A stretch of 64,000 bases of DNA from Nocardia sp. NBC_00403. Lineage in GTDB: Bacteria > Actinomycetota > Actinomycetes > Mycobacteriales > Mycobacteriaceae. This document shows positions 55,165 to 64,000 of the stretch, in pieces (positions within the stretch are counted from its first letter, which is position 1; every line of letters starts with the position of its first letter). Made by a program: the position numbers and the translations under genes. Where the stretch lies: NCBI RefSeq assembly GCF_036046055.1, contig NZ_CP107939.1, positions 1,302,001-1,366,000 of the forward strand, given 5' to 3'. The notes beneath the pieces are model-generated. The model searched no databases. It saw nothing but the letters and a program-made list of their open reading frames with translations, and was not told the DNA's origin.

Positions 55165-57036
55165 GTGGCAGGGATCAGGGGCGGCAGGGGTAGACGCGGA
55201 CGCGGCGACGCCCGCCGGGCTCGTAGGCGGTTCGCGCTGCTGGCCACCGCGGTGGCGCTGCCGATGGCCGCCGGGCTTTCGCCGCTGACCGCGCCCGCCA
55301 CCGCGCAGCCAGAGGTCGCCGCCACCGCACCGGCAGGCGCGTCGGTGCAGAAAATGGTGTGGTTCACCGACCGCAGGGTCGCCCTGTGGATCAATTCGCC
55401 ATCGATGGGCGCACCGGTCCAGGTGCAACTGCTGCTGGCCAGGGATTGGAACACCCGCCCGGAGGCCAGGTTTCCGCTGCTGTTCATGCTCGACGGTCTG
55501 CGCGCCACCGACGACGAGAACGGCTGGACCAAGGAGGCGGGCGCCGCCGACTTCTATGCCGACAAGAACGTCACCGTTGTGCTGCCGGTCGGCGGACAGT
55601 CGAGCTTCTACTCCGACTGGCTGCAGCCGAACAACGGCCACAACTACAAGTGGGAAACCTTCCTGACCAAGGAACTTCCGCCGCTACTCGAGAGCCAATG
55701 GCGGGCAACGGATGTGCGTGGCATGGAGGGCCTTTCGATGGGCGGCACGGCCGCGATGTTCTTGGCCGCGCGCAACCCGAGCTTCGTCAAGTACGCCGCG
55801 TCGTATTCCGGATTCCTCACCACGACCACCCTCGGTATGCCGCAGGCGATCCAGTTCGCCATGCGCGACGCGGGTGGGTTCGACTCCGCGGCGATGTGGG
55901 GTCCGCCGACCAGCCCGGAGTGGGACGGCCACGACCCGTACGCGCTGGCGGACAAGCTGAAGGGGATCAGCCTGTACGTGTCCAGCGGTAGCGGTGCGAT
56001 CGGGCCATTCGACCAGGCCGCCGTCATTCCAGGGGTGAGCGCCAATTTCACGGGCATGGGTCTGGAGATTCTGTCGCGGCTCACCTCGCAGAACTTCGTG
56101 ACCAAGCTCAGCAAGCTGACCATCCCGGCCCAGGTGAATTACCGTCCCTCCGGCACCCACTCGTGGCCGTACTGGGATTTCGAGATGCGGCAGTCCTGGC
56201 CGCAGGCCGCCGCCGCGCTCGGCATCGACACAGACATGGCGTCTTGCCGGGCAGGCGGCGCGATTGCCGCCGTGGCCACCGCCAATGGCTGGCTCGGCGA
56301 CTGCGTCACCGCCGAATACCACGTGAACGGCGGTGTGGCCCAGGACTTCCGGTCCGGCCGGGTGTTCTACTCGCCCGCGACCGGCGCGCATACTGTCGGC
56401 GGCATGATCGGCGGCGGCTACCAGGCCGCGCTCGGTGCGGTCGGATTGCCGACCGACGACGAGCGCCCGCTGCCCGACGGCCGCGGCCGGTTCCAGGCCT
56501 TCCAGCACGGTTCGCTCTACTGGACGCCACAGACCGGCGCCCAGATGGTGCGCGGCGCGATCCTCGACGAGTGGGGCAAGCAGGGCTTCGAGCGCGGACC
56601 CGCGGGCTATCCGACCGCGCCGGAGGTCGAGACGCCGCACCGGGACGGCTCGGTGCAGGCCTTCGAGAACGGGCCTTTCTACTACAGCCCCAAGACCGGC
56701 GTCCACCGCCTGCAGGGGCTGATCATGGGCAAGTACGCCCAGCTGGGATACGAAAACAGCTGGCTGGGCTTCCCGGCAGCCGAAGAGCTGCCGCTGAAGG
56801 ACTTGGGCCACTTCAGCAGGTTCGAGGGCGGCAACATCTACTGGAGTCCGCTGTCGGGAGCGTGGGCGGTCCGTTCGGGTCCGATCATGGACACCTGGAA
56901 GGACGTCGGTTACGAGAACGGCAAGCTCGGGTATCCGATCAGCGACGAGTTCACGGTTCCCGGCGGTTTCCAGCAGAATTTCCAGGCCGGTTTCATCGTG
57001 GTCCGCGACGGCAAACCCGAAGTTCACAGTATTTAA
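55165..57036 (+). CDS. Antigen 85-type mycolyltransferase with C-terminal LGFP repeats
   Basis: 623 aa. A signal peptide ends near ATAQP. The Ag85 domain spans about residues 60-350, with Ser191 (GLSMGG), Glu301 (GLEILSR) and His332 (THSW). At about 375-610 it carries four to five LGFP repeats (for example AALGAVGLPTDDERPLPDGR, YENSWLGFPAAEE). LGFP units are thought to hold proteins to the mycolyl-arabinogalactan layer; the Corynebacterium Cop1/PS1 protein has the same combination. It lies next to the culp6-like gene, the position of fbpD (Rv3803c) in M. tuberculosis. The start is GTG 55165; the GGGG in front is rather distant. Confidence 0.93.
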   Translation: MAGIRGGRGRRGRGDARRARRRFALLATAVALPMAAGLSPLTAPATAQPEVAATAPAGASVQKMVWFTDRRVALWINSPSMGAPVQVQLLLARDWNTRPEARFPLLFMLDGLRATDDENGWTKEAGAADFYADKNVTVVLPVGGQSSFYSDWLQPNNGHNYKWETFLTKELPPLLESQWRATDVRGMEGLSMGGTAAMFLAARNPSFVKYAASYSGFLTTTTLGMPQAIQFAMRDAGGFDSAAMWGPPTSPEWDGHDPYALADKLKGISLYVSSGSGAIGPFDQAAVIPGVSANFTGMGLEILSRLTSQNFVTKLSKLTIPAQVNYRPSGTHSWPYWDFEMRQSWPQAAAALGIDTDMASCRAGGAIAAVATANGWLGDCVTAEYHVNGGVAQDFRSGRVFYSPATGAHTVGGMIGGGYQAALGAVGLPTDDERPLPDGRGRFQAFQHGSLYWTPQTGAQMVRGAILDEWGKQGFERGPAGYPTAPEVETPHRDGSVQAFENGPFYYSPKTGVHRLQGLIMGKYAQLGYENSWLGFPAAEELPLKDLGHFSRFEGGNIYWSPLSGAWAVRSGPIMDTWKDVGYENGKLGYPISDEFTVPGGFQQNFQAGFIVVRDGKPEVHSI

Positions 57037-57138
57037 TTCAGACCGGTCTGTTTGCTGACCGCCGCCGCCTCGTCGAAGGTTGCCGCTAGCCTGGTGGCGA
57101 TCGGACCCTATTCGCGAACAGATCGAGGACACGAATTC

Positions 57139-57675
57139 ATGCATCGGACCCGTGGAAAGGTACTCGGCGTCGCTGTGGCGCTCGCCGCCACCGGATTGCT
57201 CGCCGCATGCGGTGACAACGATTCGACGGCATCGAGCACTCCGAAGCTGACCCACACCACGACGGCTTCGCAGCCGCCTGCCACGTCGAGCAGCGCAGGT
57301 GGCGACACCGGGGCGCAGACGCCTGCTCCGGAGTCGCCCCAGCAGACGCCCGCCGAGACGGTCGCCCCCGAGCGCCCGCAGCCGGTGCCGACCGATGTCG
57401 TGCCACCGGGGGACACCGCCAAGCTCACCGACAAGGACAAGAAGTTCCTCGACGCGCTGAAGGAGAAAGGCGTCACCGCCTCCAGCCCGGACATCGCGCT
57501 GAGCATCGGCACCTATGTCTGCCAGGGCGTCGCGGCAGGCGCCTCCGAGCAGGACCTGACGACCTTCGTGAACGCGATGGCCGGATCCGACCCGTCCTTC
57601 GATCCGGCGAAGATGCCGGTCGAGAAGGTCGGCAAGATCTACATCGACACCGCTAAGCAGACGTACTGCCAGTGA
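57139..57675 (+). CDS. DUF732 lipoprotein
   Basis: 178 aa. Lipoprotein signal with lipobox LAAC (Cys about residue 23) is followed by a Thr/Ser/Pro-rich linker to about residue 90. A DUF732 helical domain (KFLDALKEKGVTASSPDIAL, then TYVCQGVAAGASEQDL) ends in a second Cys (TYCQ) that can pair with the first. DUF732 proteins are small exported proteins of mycolate-producing bacteria, function unknown. ATG 57139 is preceded by GAGGACACGAATTC. Its stop overlaps the culp6-like start (GTGA), so the two are co-translated. Confidence 0.85.
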   Translation: MHRTRGKVLGVAVALAATGLLAACGDNDSTASSTPKLTHTTTASQPPATSSSAGGDTGAQTPAPESPQQTPAETVAPERPQPVPTDVVPPGDTAKLTDKDKKFLDALKEKGVTASSPDIALSIGTYVCQGVAAGASEQDLTTFVNAMAGSDPSFDPAKMPVEKVGKIYIDTAKQTYCQ

Positions 57676-58664
57676 GTGTCCGTCGAGGTATGGCCTCCCG
57701 CCGGTTGCGGCCGGTGGGATGTCTGGTGCTCCTCGTGGTCGTCGCGCTGGTCATCGTTCTCGTTCTGCTGCTGTGGTACCTGCTCGCGGGCAGACTTCGC
57801 CCGCCGGGTCCGGGTCCGGGACCGAAGCCTCCGGAGCGACCGACCTCGCAGCCTGCGAGCTGCCCGGATGTCCAGATGATCTCGGTGCCCGGCACCTGGG
57901 AGTCCAACAGCAACGACGACCCGCACAACCCGACGGCCAATCCGATCTCGTTGATGCTCAACATCTCCGGGCCGGTGCAGAGTCAGTTCCCGCCCGGCAG
58001 GCTGGATGTGTACACCGTCCCCTATGTCGCGCAGTTCTCGAATCCGATCGCGATTCCGCCGGACGGCCAGCAGTCCTACAACAACAGCCGTTCCGAGGGC
58101 GCGCAGCGGATGGTCGATGCGATGGCGAAGCGGCATCGGGAATGTCCGTTGACCACCTACGTGATCGCGGGCTTCTCGCAGGGCGCGGTCATCGGCGGCG
58201 ACGTCGCCTCCCAAATCGCCGCAGGCAAGGGGCCCGTCCCCGCCGACCAGGTGCTGGGTGTGACGCTGATTGCCGATGGGCGGCGGACCAACGACAACGG
58301 ACCGGGGCAGCCCATCCAGATCGGGAACCCGCCACTCGGTGTCGGCGCGGAGGTCGCGTTGAAGGGTTTGACCGTGCCGGGAATCACGATGACCGGTCCG
58401 CGGCCGGGCGGCTTCGGCTCGCTGGCCGACCGCACCTTCACGATTTGCGCACCGGGCGATCTGATCTGTGACTCGCCGCGACAGGCGTTGAACCCGCTGA
58501 ACATCATCGGCAGCACAATGACGTTGATCCGCGCGGCGGGCAACCCGGTGCACAGTCTCTACAACGGTTTCGTGGTCGACAGCGAGGGAACAACCGCGAC
58601 CCAATGGGCGGTGAACTGGGCGAACGGTCTGATCGAAGGGGCACCACACCCGCCGCACTCCTGA
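57672..58664 (+). CDS. Cutinase-family lipase/thioesterase (Rv3802c, Culp6-like)
   Basis: 330 aa. One membrane helix (about residues 17-38) and a Pro/Gly linker precede an alpha/beta-hydrolase of the cutinase-like family. The triad is Ser169 (GFSQG), Asp263 (APGDLICD) and His294 (NPVHSLYNG). Rv3802c is an essential phospholipase A/thioesterase of mycobacteria in the mycolate gene cluster, and this gene has the same place. The GTG start at 57672 overlaps the lipoprotein stop. Confidence 0.92.
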   Translation: MSVRRGMASRRLRPVGCLVLLVVVALVIVLVLLLWYLLAGRLRPPGPGPGPKPPERPTSQPASCPDVQMISVPGTWESNSNDDPHNPTANPISLMLNISGPVQSQFPPGRLDVYTVPYVAQFSNPIAIPPDGQQSYNNSRSEGAQRMVDAMAKRHRECPLTTYVIAGFSQGAVIGGDVASQIAAGKGPVPADQVLGVTLIADGRRTNDNGPGQPIQIGNPPLGVGAEVALKGLTVPGITMTGPRPGGFGSLADRTFTICAPGDLICDSPRQALNPLNIIGSTMTLIRAAGNPVHSLYNGFVVDSEGTTATQWAVNWANGLIEGAPHPPHS

Positions 58665-58858
58665 GAAGTCCACCTGTGAACAACCACATCGGCGAGGCCC
58701 GACAATAGGGCCATGCATGCCTGCATACCGAAGCCTCGTCAGTCGGACCGGAGCAGGCTGTAAAGTGCGCTGATGATCGCGACGCCGGCACTGCTGCCCC
58801 CAGGACCGGGGGCTGGCCGGCGCGCAGGCAATTTCCTTACAGCCAGGAGCATGAGTTC

Positions 58859-59878
58859 ATGACAGAAGCCGCCGCACCGGCTGGTGAGTTGACCGCGTTG
58901 GGTACGCCGCTGCGTAACTTCCGCTTCGCGGCCGCGGGCGAAGGAAACAAGCAAGAGGGCGGTGCCCGCAAGTTCATTCAGACGGCGCAGCAGGCCGAGG
59001 AGTACGGCTTCGACACTTTCGTCGTGCCCGATCACCTCGGTGACCAGATCGGTCCGATCGCCGCGCTCGGCGCCCTGACGCAGGCTACCGAGAAGATCCG
59101 ACTCGGAACGTCGGTGCTGGCCAATGGTTTCCGGCATCCTGTGGTGCTCGCCAAGGATCTCGCCACCATCGATGTGCTGTCGAAGGGCCGCCTCGAGGTC
59201 GGCGTCGGCGCGGGCTGGAAGCAGGACGAGTTCGCCGCCGCCGGGCTGCCCTACGAGACGCCCGGCATTCGGCTGGAGAAGCTCGACGAGACCTTGACCA
59301 TCCTCGATGTGCTGCTGCGTGGCCAGGAATGCACCTTCGAGGGCAAGCACTACCAGGTCAACGGCATCAAGGGCACGCCGCGTCCGCGTCAGGGTCCGCG
59401 CCCGCCGATCTGCACCGGCGGTGGCGGCCCGAAGATGCTCCGGCTGGCCGCCAAGCACGCCGACATCATCTCGATCGTTCCGGTCACCACCAAGAACGGC
59501 AAAGGTCTGCTCTCGGGCATCACCATGTCCAAGACCATCGAGAAGGTGAACCTGATCCGCGAAGCCGCGGGCGATCGGTTCGCCGACATCGAGCTGAACT
59601 GGGCCATCACCGCGATCGTCATCACCGACGACCGTGAGAAGACCGCGGAAATGGCCCTTTCCGCGATCGATCGAGGCCTGCACCCCGACCTCGAGGTCGA
59701 CGTGAAGCTCTCTGTCGAGGAGATTCTCGAATCGCCGTATGTGGCCATCGGCACATTCGAGGAGATTGCCGAGCAGATCCGCCGGGTGCGCGAGCTCACA
59801 TCGATGTCCTACGTCGGTGTGTTCCCCACCCAGATGGACGCTTTCGCGCCGGTTATTCCACTGCTGCGGGATGAGTGA
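58859..59878 (+). CDS. LLM class F420-dependent oxidoreductase
   Basis: 339 aa, a luciferase-like TIM barrel. Family features are GFDTFVVPDHLGDQIGPIAALG near residue 50, LGTSVLANGFRHPVVLAKDLATID, GRLEVGVGAGW and ICTGGGGPKMLRLAAKHADI. The group is probably F420-dependent (TIGR03621-like). The substrate is unknown. ATG 58859 follows AGGAGCATGAGTTC. It lies between the culp6-like gene and fadD32, where M. tuberculosis has no such gene, so a role in envelope lipid metabolism is possible but unproven. Confidence 0.88.
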   Translation: MTEAAAPAGELTALGTPLRNFRFAAAGEGNKQEGGARKFIQTAQQAEEYGFDTFVVPDHLGDQIGPIAALGALTQATEKIRLGTSVLANGFRHPVVLAKDLATIDVLSKGRLEVGVGAGWKQDEFAAAGLPYETPGIRLEKLDETLTILDVLLRGQECTFEGKHYQVNGIKGTPRPRQGPRPPICTGGGGPKMLRLAAKHADIISIVPVTTKNGKGLLSGITMSKTIEKVNLIREAAGDRFADIELNWAITAIVITDDREKTAEMALSAIDRGLHPDLEVDVKLSVEEILESPYVAIGTFEEIAEQIRRVRELTSMSYVGVFPTQMDAFAPVIPLLRDE

Positions 59879-60071
59879 GCCGCTCTTCTCTGTAACATGA
59901 CTCTGGTTTGAGAACATCTAGCCGATAGCGGTCACCGCGCAGACCGCAACAAAATCTGCAGGCTGGCTCTTTGTATGTAGAGCACCCGCGGGCGATAGCG
60001 AGTCGGGGCCTCACAGGTAACAGCGGCGATGTCGCCGTCTTGCTGCGATGTGCCTCGGAGGAGAAGAAGGA

Positions 60072-61985
60072 ATGGAAGAGACTTTCGACGACTACCTGGA
60101 CGAAACCGGGAACATCCGTATTCCCGAGGATCACACCCTGGTCGATCACGTCGAGAAGCACACTCGGAACGACGCGAACACCCTGGCCTATCGCTACATC
60201 GATTACTCGCGTGAACGTGATGGTGAAGCTCAGGAACTGACGTGGCGTGAATTCGGCATCCGGCTGCGCGCGGTGGCCGCTCGACTGCAGCAGGTGACCA
60301 ACCCGGGTGACCGGGTCGCGATCCTGGCGCCGCAGGGCCTCGATTACGTGATCTCCTTCTTCGCCGCGATCTACGCGGGCACCATCTCGGTGCCGCTGTT
60401 CGACCCCGATGAGCCGGGTCACACCGACCGGCTGCATGCGGTGCTCGGCGACTGTGAGCCTGCTGCCATCCTCACCGCGAGCTCCTCCGCGGCCGGGGTG
60501 CGCCAGTTCTTCCGCTCGCTGCCCGCCGCGCAGCGCCCGCGCATCATCGCCGTCGACGCGATCCCCGACAGTGTCGGCGACACCTGGGTGCGTCCCGACA
60601 TCGCGATCGATGACATCGCCTACCTGCAGTACACCTCGGGTTCCACGCGGACCCCGGCCGGTGTCGAGATCACCCACCGGGCGGTCGGCACCAACCTCCT
60701 GCAGATGGTCGATGCCATCAACCTGGACTGGAATTCTCGCGGTGTCACCTGGCTGCCGCTGTTCCACGACATGGGCTTGTTGACGGTGATCTTGCCCGCG
60801 GTCGGCGGCAAATACATCACGATCATGTCGCCGAGCGCTTTCGTGCGTCGCCCCTACCGCTGGATCAAGGAACTGGCCGCCGCCTCCGACGGCGCCGGAA
60901 CCTTCGCTGCCGCACCGAACTTCGCGTTCGAGCACGCCGCGGCGCGTGGTCTGCCGAAGAACGGCGAGTCCCTCGACTTGTCGAACGTGATCGGCCTGAT
61001 CAACGGCAGTGAGCCGGTGACGACCTCGTCGATGAAGAAGTTCAACGACGCCTTCGCGCCGTTCGGTCTGCCCAAAACCGCGATCAAGCCCTGCTACGGC
61101 ATGGCGGAGGCGACGCTGTTCGTCTCGGCGACCAAGGCCGAGGACGAGGCCAAGGTGGTCTACGTCGACCGCGACGAGCTCAATGCGGGTCGCATGGTGA
61201 AGGTCGAGCAGGGCACCGAGAATGCCATCGCTCAGGTGAGCTGTGGCTTTGTGGCGCTGTCGCAGTGGGCCGTGATCGTCGACCCGGACGCCATCGACGA
61301 CGACGCGGGCCGCGAGCTGCCCGACGGCCGGGTCGGTGAGATCTGGCTGCATGGCAACAACATGGGCATCGGCTACTGGGGTCGTCCGGACGAGACCTAC
61401 GCGACCTTCAAGAACAAGGTCGCCCATCGCCTGCCCGAGGGCAGCCACGCCGACGGCGCCGAGGACGACGCCAACTGGATGCGCACCGGCGACTACGGCG
61501 TGTATCTCGATGGCGAGCTGTACATCACCGGTCGCGTGAAGGACCTGGTGATCGTCGACGGTCGCAACCACTACCCGCAGGATCTGGAGTTCTCCGCACA
61601 GGAGGCGAGCAAGGCGCTGCGACCGGGCTTCGTCGCCGCGTTCTCGGTGCCCGCCAACCAGCTACCTGCCGAAGTTTTCGACCAGGGCAGCCATTCGGGC
61701 CTGCAGTTCGACGCCGACGATGCCTCCGAGCAGCTCGTCATCGTGGGTGAGCGTGGTCCGGGCGCAGGCAAGGCCGACCCGCTGCCCATCGCCGACGCGG
61801 TCCGCGCGGCCGTGTCGCAGCGCCACGGTGTGACCGTGCGTGACGTGCTGCTGGTGCCCGCGGGTTCGATCCCGCGCACCTCCAGCGGCAAGATCGCTCG
61901 GCGCGCCTGCAAGACTGCTTATCTGGAGGGAACGCTGCGCGGGGGTTACACCCAGCAGGCATTCCCCGATGCTCCGGAAGAGTAA
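60072..61985 (+). CDS. fadD32: Long-chain fatty acid-AMP ligase FadD32
   Basis: 637 aa, the size of Rv3801c. ANL superfamily: the ATP-binding loop [16 protein letters not shown], the motif [46 protein letters not shown] and the C-terminal Lys region ([15 protein letters not shown]). It activates the C50-type meromycolic acid as an acyl-adenylate and loads it on Pks13. ATG 60072 is preceded by an excellent GGAGGAGAAGAAGGA. Directly followed by pks13. Confidence 0.96.
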   Translation: MEETFDDYLDETGNIRIPEDHTLVDHVEKHTRNDANTLAYRYIDYSRERDGEAQELTWREFGIRLRAVAARLQQVTNPGDRVAILAPQGLDYVISFFAAIYAGTISVPLFDPDEPGHTDRLHAVLGDCEPAAILTASSSAAGVRQFFRSLPAAQRPRIIAVDAIPDSVGDTWVRPDIAIDDIAYLQYTSGSTRTPAGVEITHRAVGTNLLQMVDAINLDWNSRGVTWLPLFHDMGLLTVILPAVGGKYITIMSPSAFVRRPYRWIKELAAASDGAGTFAAAPNFAFEHAAARGLPKNGESLDLSNVIGLINGSEPVTTSSMKKFNDAFAPFGLPKTAIKPCYGMAEATLFVSATKAEDEAKVVYVDRDELNAGRMVKVEQGTENAIAQVSCGFVALSQWAVIVDPDAIDDDAGRELPDGRVGEIWLHGNNMGIGYWGRPDETYATFKNKVAHRLPEGSHADGAEDDANWMRTGDYGVYLDGELYITGRVKDLVIVDGRNHYPQDLEFSAQEASKALRPGFVAAFSVPANQLPAEVFDQGSHSGLQFDADDASEQLVIVGERGPGAGKADPLPIADAVRAAVSQRHGVTVRDVLLVPAGSIPRTSSGKIARRACKTAYLEGTLRGGYTQQAFPDAPEE

Positions 61986-62099
61986 TTGCCCGCAGGGGTG
62001 ATTCGGCGAGCCGACCATCGATGCTCGGCGCCGAACACCCCCATGCCGAGCGTCAATTCCAGGCGCGCCCGGTACGCAGACAGGTAGCTTGAGGAATTG

Positions 62100-64000
62100 A
62101 TGGCTGACAACGAGGGCACGCCCACCCAGACGACCGATATTGCGCGCGCCGAGGCGGACGCAATCGATACTCCTGACGCAGGAGAGGCTACGCAGTCCGC
62201 TGCGGAGTCCGCCGCCGCGACGGAGCTGTCCGTTGCGGAGCTGCGGGAGTGGCTGCGGCGCTGGGTTTCCGACGCGACCGGTCAACCCGTGGAGAACATC
62301 ACGGTGGACCGGCCGATGGAGGAATTCGGGCTGGCCTCGCGCGATGCCATCGCGCTCGGTGGTGACATCGAAGAGCTCACCGGTGTCGTGCTGACGGCGA
62401 CGGTGGTCTACCAGCATCCGACGATCGCGTCGCTGGCGGAGGTCGTCATCAATGGTGATCCGGAGTTGCCGCAGGAATCCGACGACGACTCGTTCTACAC
62501 GGCCGGGTACCAGCCGGGCGAGGCGCACGACATCGCGATCGTCGGTCTTTCGACCCGGCTGCCCGGCGCGGGCGACACCCCTGAGTCGACCTGGGAATTC
62601 CTGATCAACCGCGGCGACGCGATTCGGGACCTCCCGGAGGGCCGGTGGGAAGAGTTCACCAGTGAGCCCGCGGTTGCCGCGGCGGTTGCCGAGGGCAACA
62701 CCCTGGGCGGCTACCTCGACCAGGAGGTCCTCAAGGGCTTCGACGCGGAGTTCTTCGCGATGTCGCCGATCGAGGTCGAGCGGGTCGATCCGCAGCAGCG
62801 CCTGATGATGGAGCTGACCTGGGAAGCGTTGGAGCACGCCAGGATTCCGGCGAGTGAGCTCAAGGGTGAGCCGGTCGGCGTCTTCATCGGCTCGTCCAGC
62901 AACGAATTCCAGTTGATCGCCGCGCTCGGGCTGGGCAATCCCGATCCGAACGTGCCCGCCTCGGCCGAGGCGTACGCCATCATGGGCAGCGTTTCCAGCA
63001 TCATCCCCAACCGGGTGTCCTACTTCTTCGACTTCCGCGGCCCGTCGGTCGCCATCGACACCGCCTGCTCGTCGACGATGGTCGCCGTGCACCAGGCGGT
63101 GCGCGCGCTGCGTGACGGCGACGCGAATCTGGCGCTGGCAGGCGGTGTGAACATGCTGCTTTCGCCGATGGCAACGCTCGGCTTCGACCGCAACGGCGGC
63201 GTCGCCAAGAACGGCCACATCAAGGCCTTCTCCGCCGATGCCGACGGCATGGTCCGCTCCGAGGGCGGCGGTCTGGTCGTGCTGAAGCGGCTTGCCGACG
63301 CCGAGCGTGACGGCGACCATATCTACGCGGTGATCAAGGGTTCCGCGGTCAACAATGACGGCCGGTCCAACGGCCTGCTCGCGCCGAACCCGGACGCGCA
63401 GGCCGACGTATTGCGCCGTGCCTACCGCGACGCGGGTATTGCGCCGTCGACTGTCGACTACATCGAGGCGCACGGCACCGGCACCCTGATCGGTGACCCG
63501 ATCGAGGCCGACGCACTCGGACGGGTGGTCGGCCGCGGTCGCGAGGACGACAAGCCCGCGCTGCTCGGTTCGGCCAAGTCCAACTTCGGGCACCTCGAGT
63601 CCGGCGCGGGTGCGGCCAGCCTGGCCAAGGTGATCATGGCGTTCCAGCACAATGTGCTGCCGCCGAGCATCAACTTCGTCGGCCCCAACCCGTACATCCC
63701 GTTCGACCAGGCGCACCTGAAGGTCGTCGCCGAGCCGACGGAATTCCCGCGCTACAGCGGTACCGCGACCGTCGGCATCTCCGGATTCGGCTTCGGCGGC
63801 ACCAACGCGCACATCGTGCTGCAGGAATATGTGCCCGCGCAGGCCACGGCCGAGGCGCAGCCCGTGTCCGAGGATGTCGCAGCAGACGCGGAGACCACCG
63901 AGGTTGCGGTCGAGTCCGTCGCGGAGACCACCGAGGTTGCGGTCGAGTCCGTCGCGGAGACCACCCCGACCGCGGCGTCCGAGGCGGAATGGTCGGCCGA
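62100..64000 (+). CDS. pks13: Mycolic acid condensing polyketide synthase Pks13 (5' part)
   Basis: 633 complete codons are visible; the gene runs past the window end. An N-terminal acyl carrier domain (about residues 40-120) with the phosphopantetheine Ser80 in FGLASRD receives the meromycolyl chain from FadD32. The ketosynthase (about 140-580) has Cys323 (DTACSS), His458 (EAHGTGT) and His498 (KSNFGHLE). The acyltransferase, second carrier and thioesterase expected for Pks13 lie outside. ATG 62100 follows GAGGAATTG. It performs the final Claisen condensation of mycolic acid synthesis. Confidence 0.96.
   Translation, partial: MADNEGTPTQTTDIARAEADAIDTPDAGEATQSAAESAAATELSVAELREWLRRWVSDATGQPVENITVDRPMEEFGLASRDAIALGGDIEELTGVVLTATVVYQHPTIASLAEVVINGDPELPQESDDDSFYTAGYQPGEAHDIAIVGLSTRLPGAGDTPESTWEFLINRGDAIRDLPEGRWEEFTSEPAVAAAVAEGNTLGGYLDQEVLKGFDAEFFAMSPIEVERVDPQQRLMMELTWEALEHARIPASELKGEPVGVFIGSSSNEFQLIAALGLGNPDPNVPASAEAYAIMGSVSSIIPNRVSYFFDFRGPSVAIDTACSSTMVAVHQAVRALRDGDANLALAGGVNMLLSPMATLGFDRNGGVAKNGHIKAFSADADGMVRSEGGGLVVLKRLADAERDGDHIYAVIKGSAVNNDGRSNGLLAPNPDAQADVLRRAYRDAGIAPSTVDYIEAHGTGTLIGDPIEADALGRVVGRGREDDKPALLGSAKSNFGHLESGAGAASLAKVIMAFQHNVLPPSINFVGPNPYIPFDQAHLKVVAEPTEFPRYSGTATVGISGFGFGGTNAHIVLQEYVPAQATAEAQPVSEDVAADAETTEVAVESVAETTEVAVESVAETTPTAASEAEWSA
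63891..63965. repeat. 33-bp tandem repeat in the Pks13 linker
   Basis: A 33-bp unit starting GAGACCACCGAGGTTGCGG occurs twice without change, followed by GAGACCACC of a third. In frame it encodes ETTEVAVESVA twice in the acidic linker after the ketosynthase, where length is likely to vary between strains. Confidence 0.88.

Overview
The window is high-GC actinobacterial DNA from a mycolic-acid-producing member of the Mycobacteriales (Corynebacteriales), most likely Nocardia. Evidence: a complete arabinogalactan/mycolate locus in the mycobacterial gene order (glf, glfT2, DPPR phosphatase, ubiA, aftB, antigen 85 genes, culp6, fadD32, pks13), LGFP cell-wall repeats, and a conservon (cvnA-D plus two P450s) of the kind best known in Streptomyces. 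The genus is an inference from content; no rRNA or tRNA gene is present to confirm it.

Layout. 1-1947: two leftward genes with WXG100-like N-termini, probably secreted effector-type proteins, the second cut by the window edge. 2051-7525: a six-gene leftward conservon (histidine kinase, roadblock protein, DUF742 protein, small GTPase, CYP157-like P450, CYP154-like P450) in which every junction overlaps. 8187-13591: a copper module (CopZ, His-rich secreted protein, 47-aa ORF, CopA) and an MFS exporter, each behind an identical 17-bp CsoR-type operator. 14056-15494: AhpD-like protein divergent from a TetR regulator with three operator repeats between them. 15784-18542: sterol-desaturase-family hydroxylase, a lone TnpB (IS200/IS605 type) with a right-end hairpin, and a FadR/GntR regulator. 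18729-20484: small membrane and DUF296 proteins.

20481-29424: a leftward peptide ABC operon with two permeases, a double-ATPase protein and three tandem paralogous lipoprotein binding proteins. 29652-34691: HAD phosphatase, PGRP amidase with an LGFP-type tail (Rv3813c- and Rv3811-like) and a SpoIID-domain protein. 34795-41324: regulators and transport (MarR/EamA pair, TipA-like MerR, TetR/SDR pair) around a family of small four-helix membrane proteins with Pro/Tyr/Gln-rich tails, one of them frameshifted. 41347-42570: a secreted protein of unknown function, leftward.

42817-64000: the cell-envelope locus, all rightward. Glf makes UDP-galactofuranose and GlfT2 polymerises galactan. UbiA and the PAP2 phosphatase make the decaprenyl-phosphate pentose donor, and AftB adds terminal arabinoses. 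A terminator follows aftB. Five tandem antigen-85-type mycolyltransferases come next, then a DUF732 lipoprotein, Culp6, an LLM flavin oxidoreductase, FadD32 and the start of Pks13, which make and hand over the mycolates. The number of mycolyltransferases and the extra lipoprotein and LLM genes distinguish this locus from the M. tuberculosis one.
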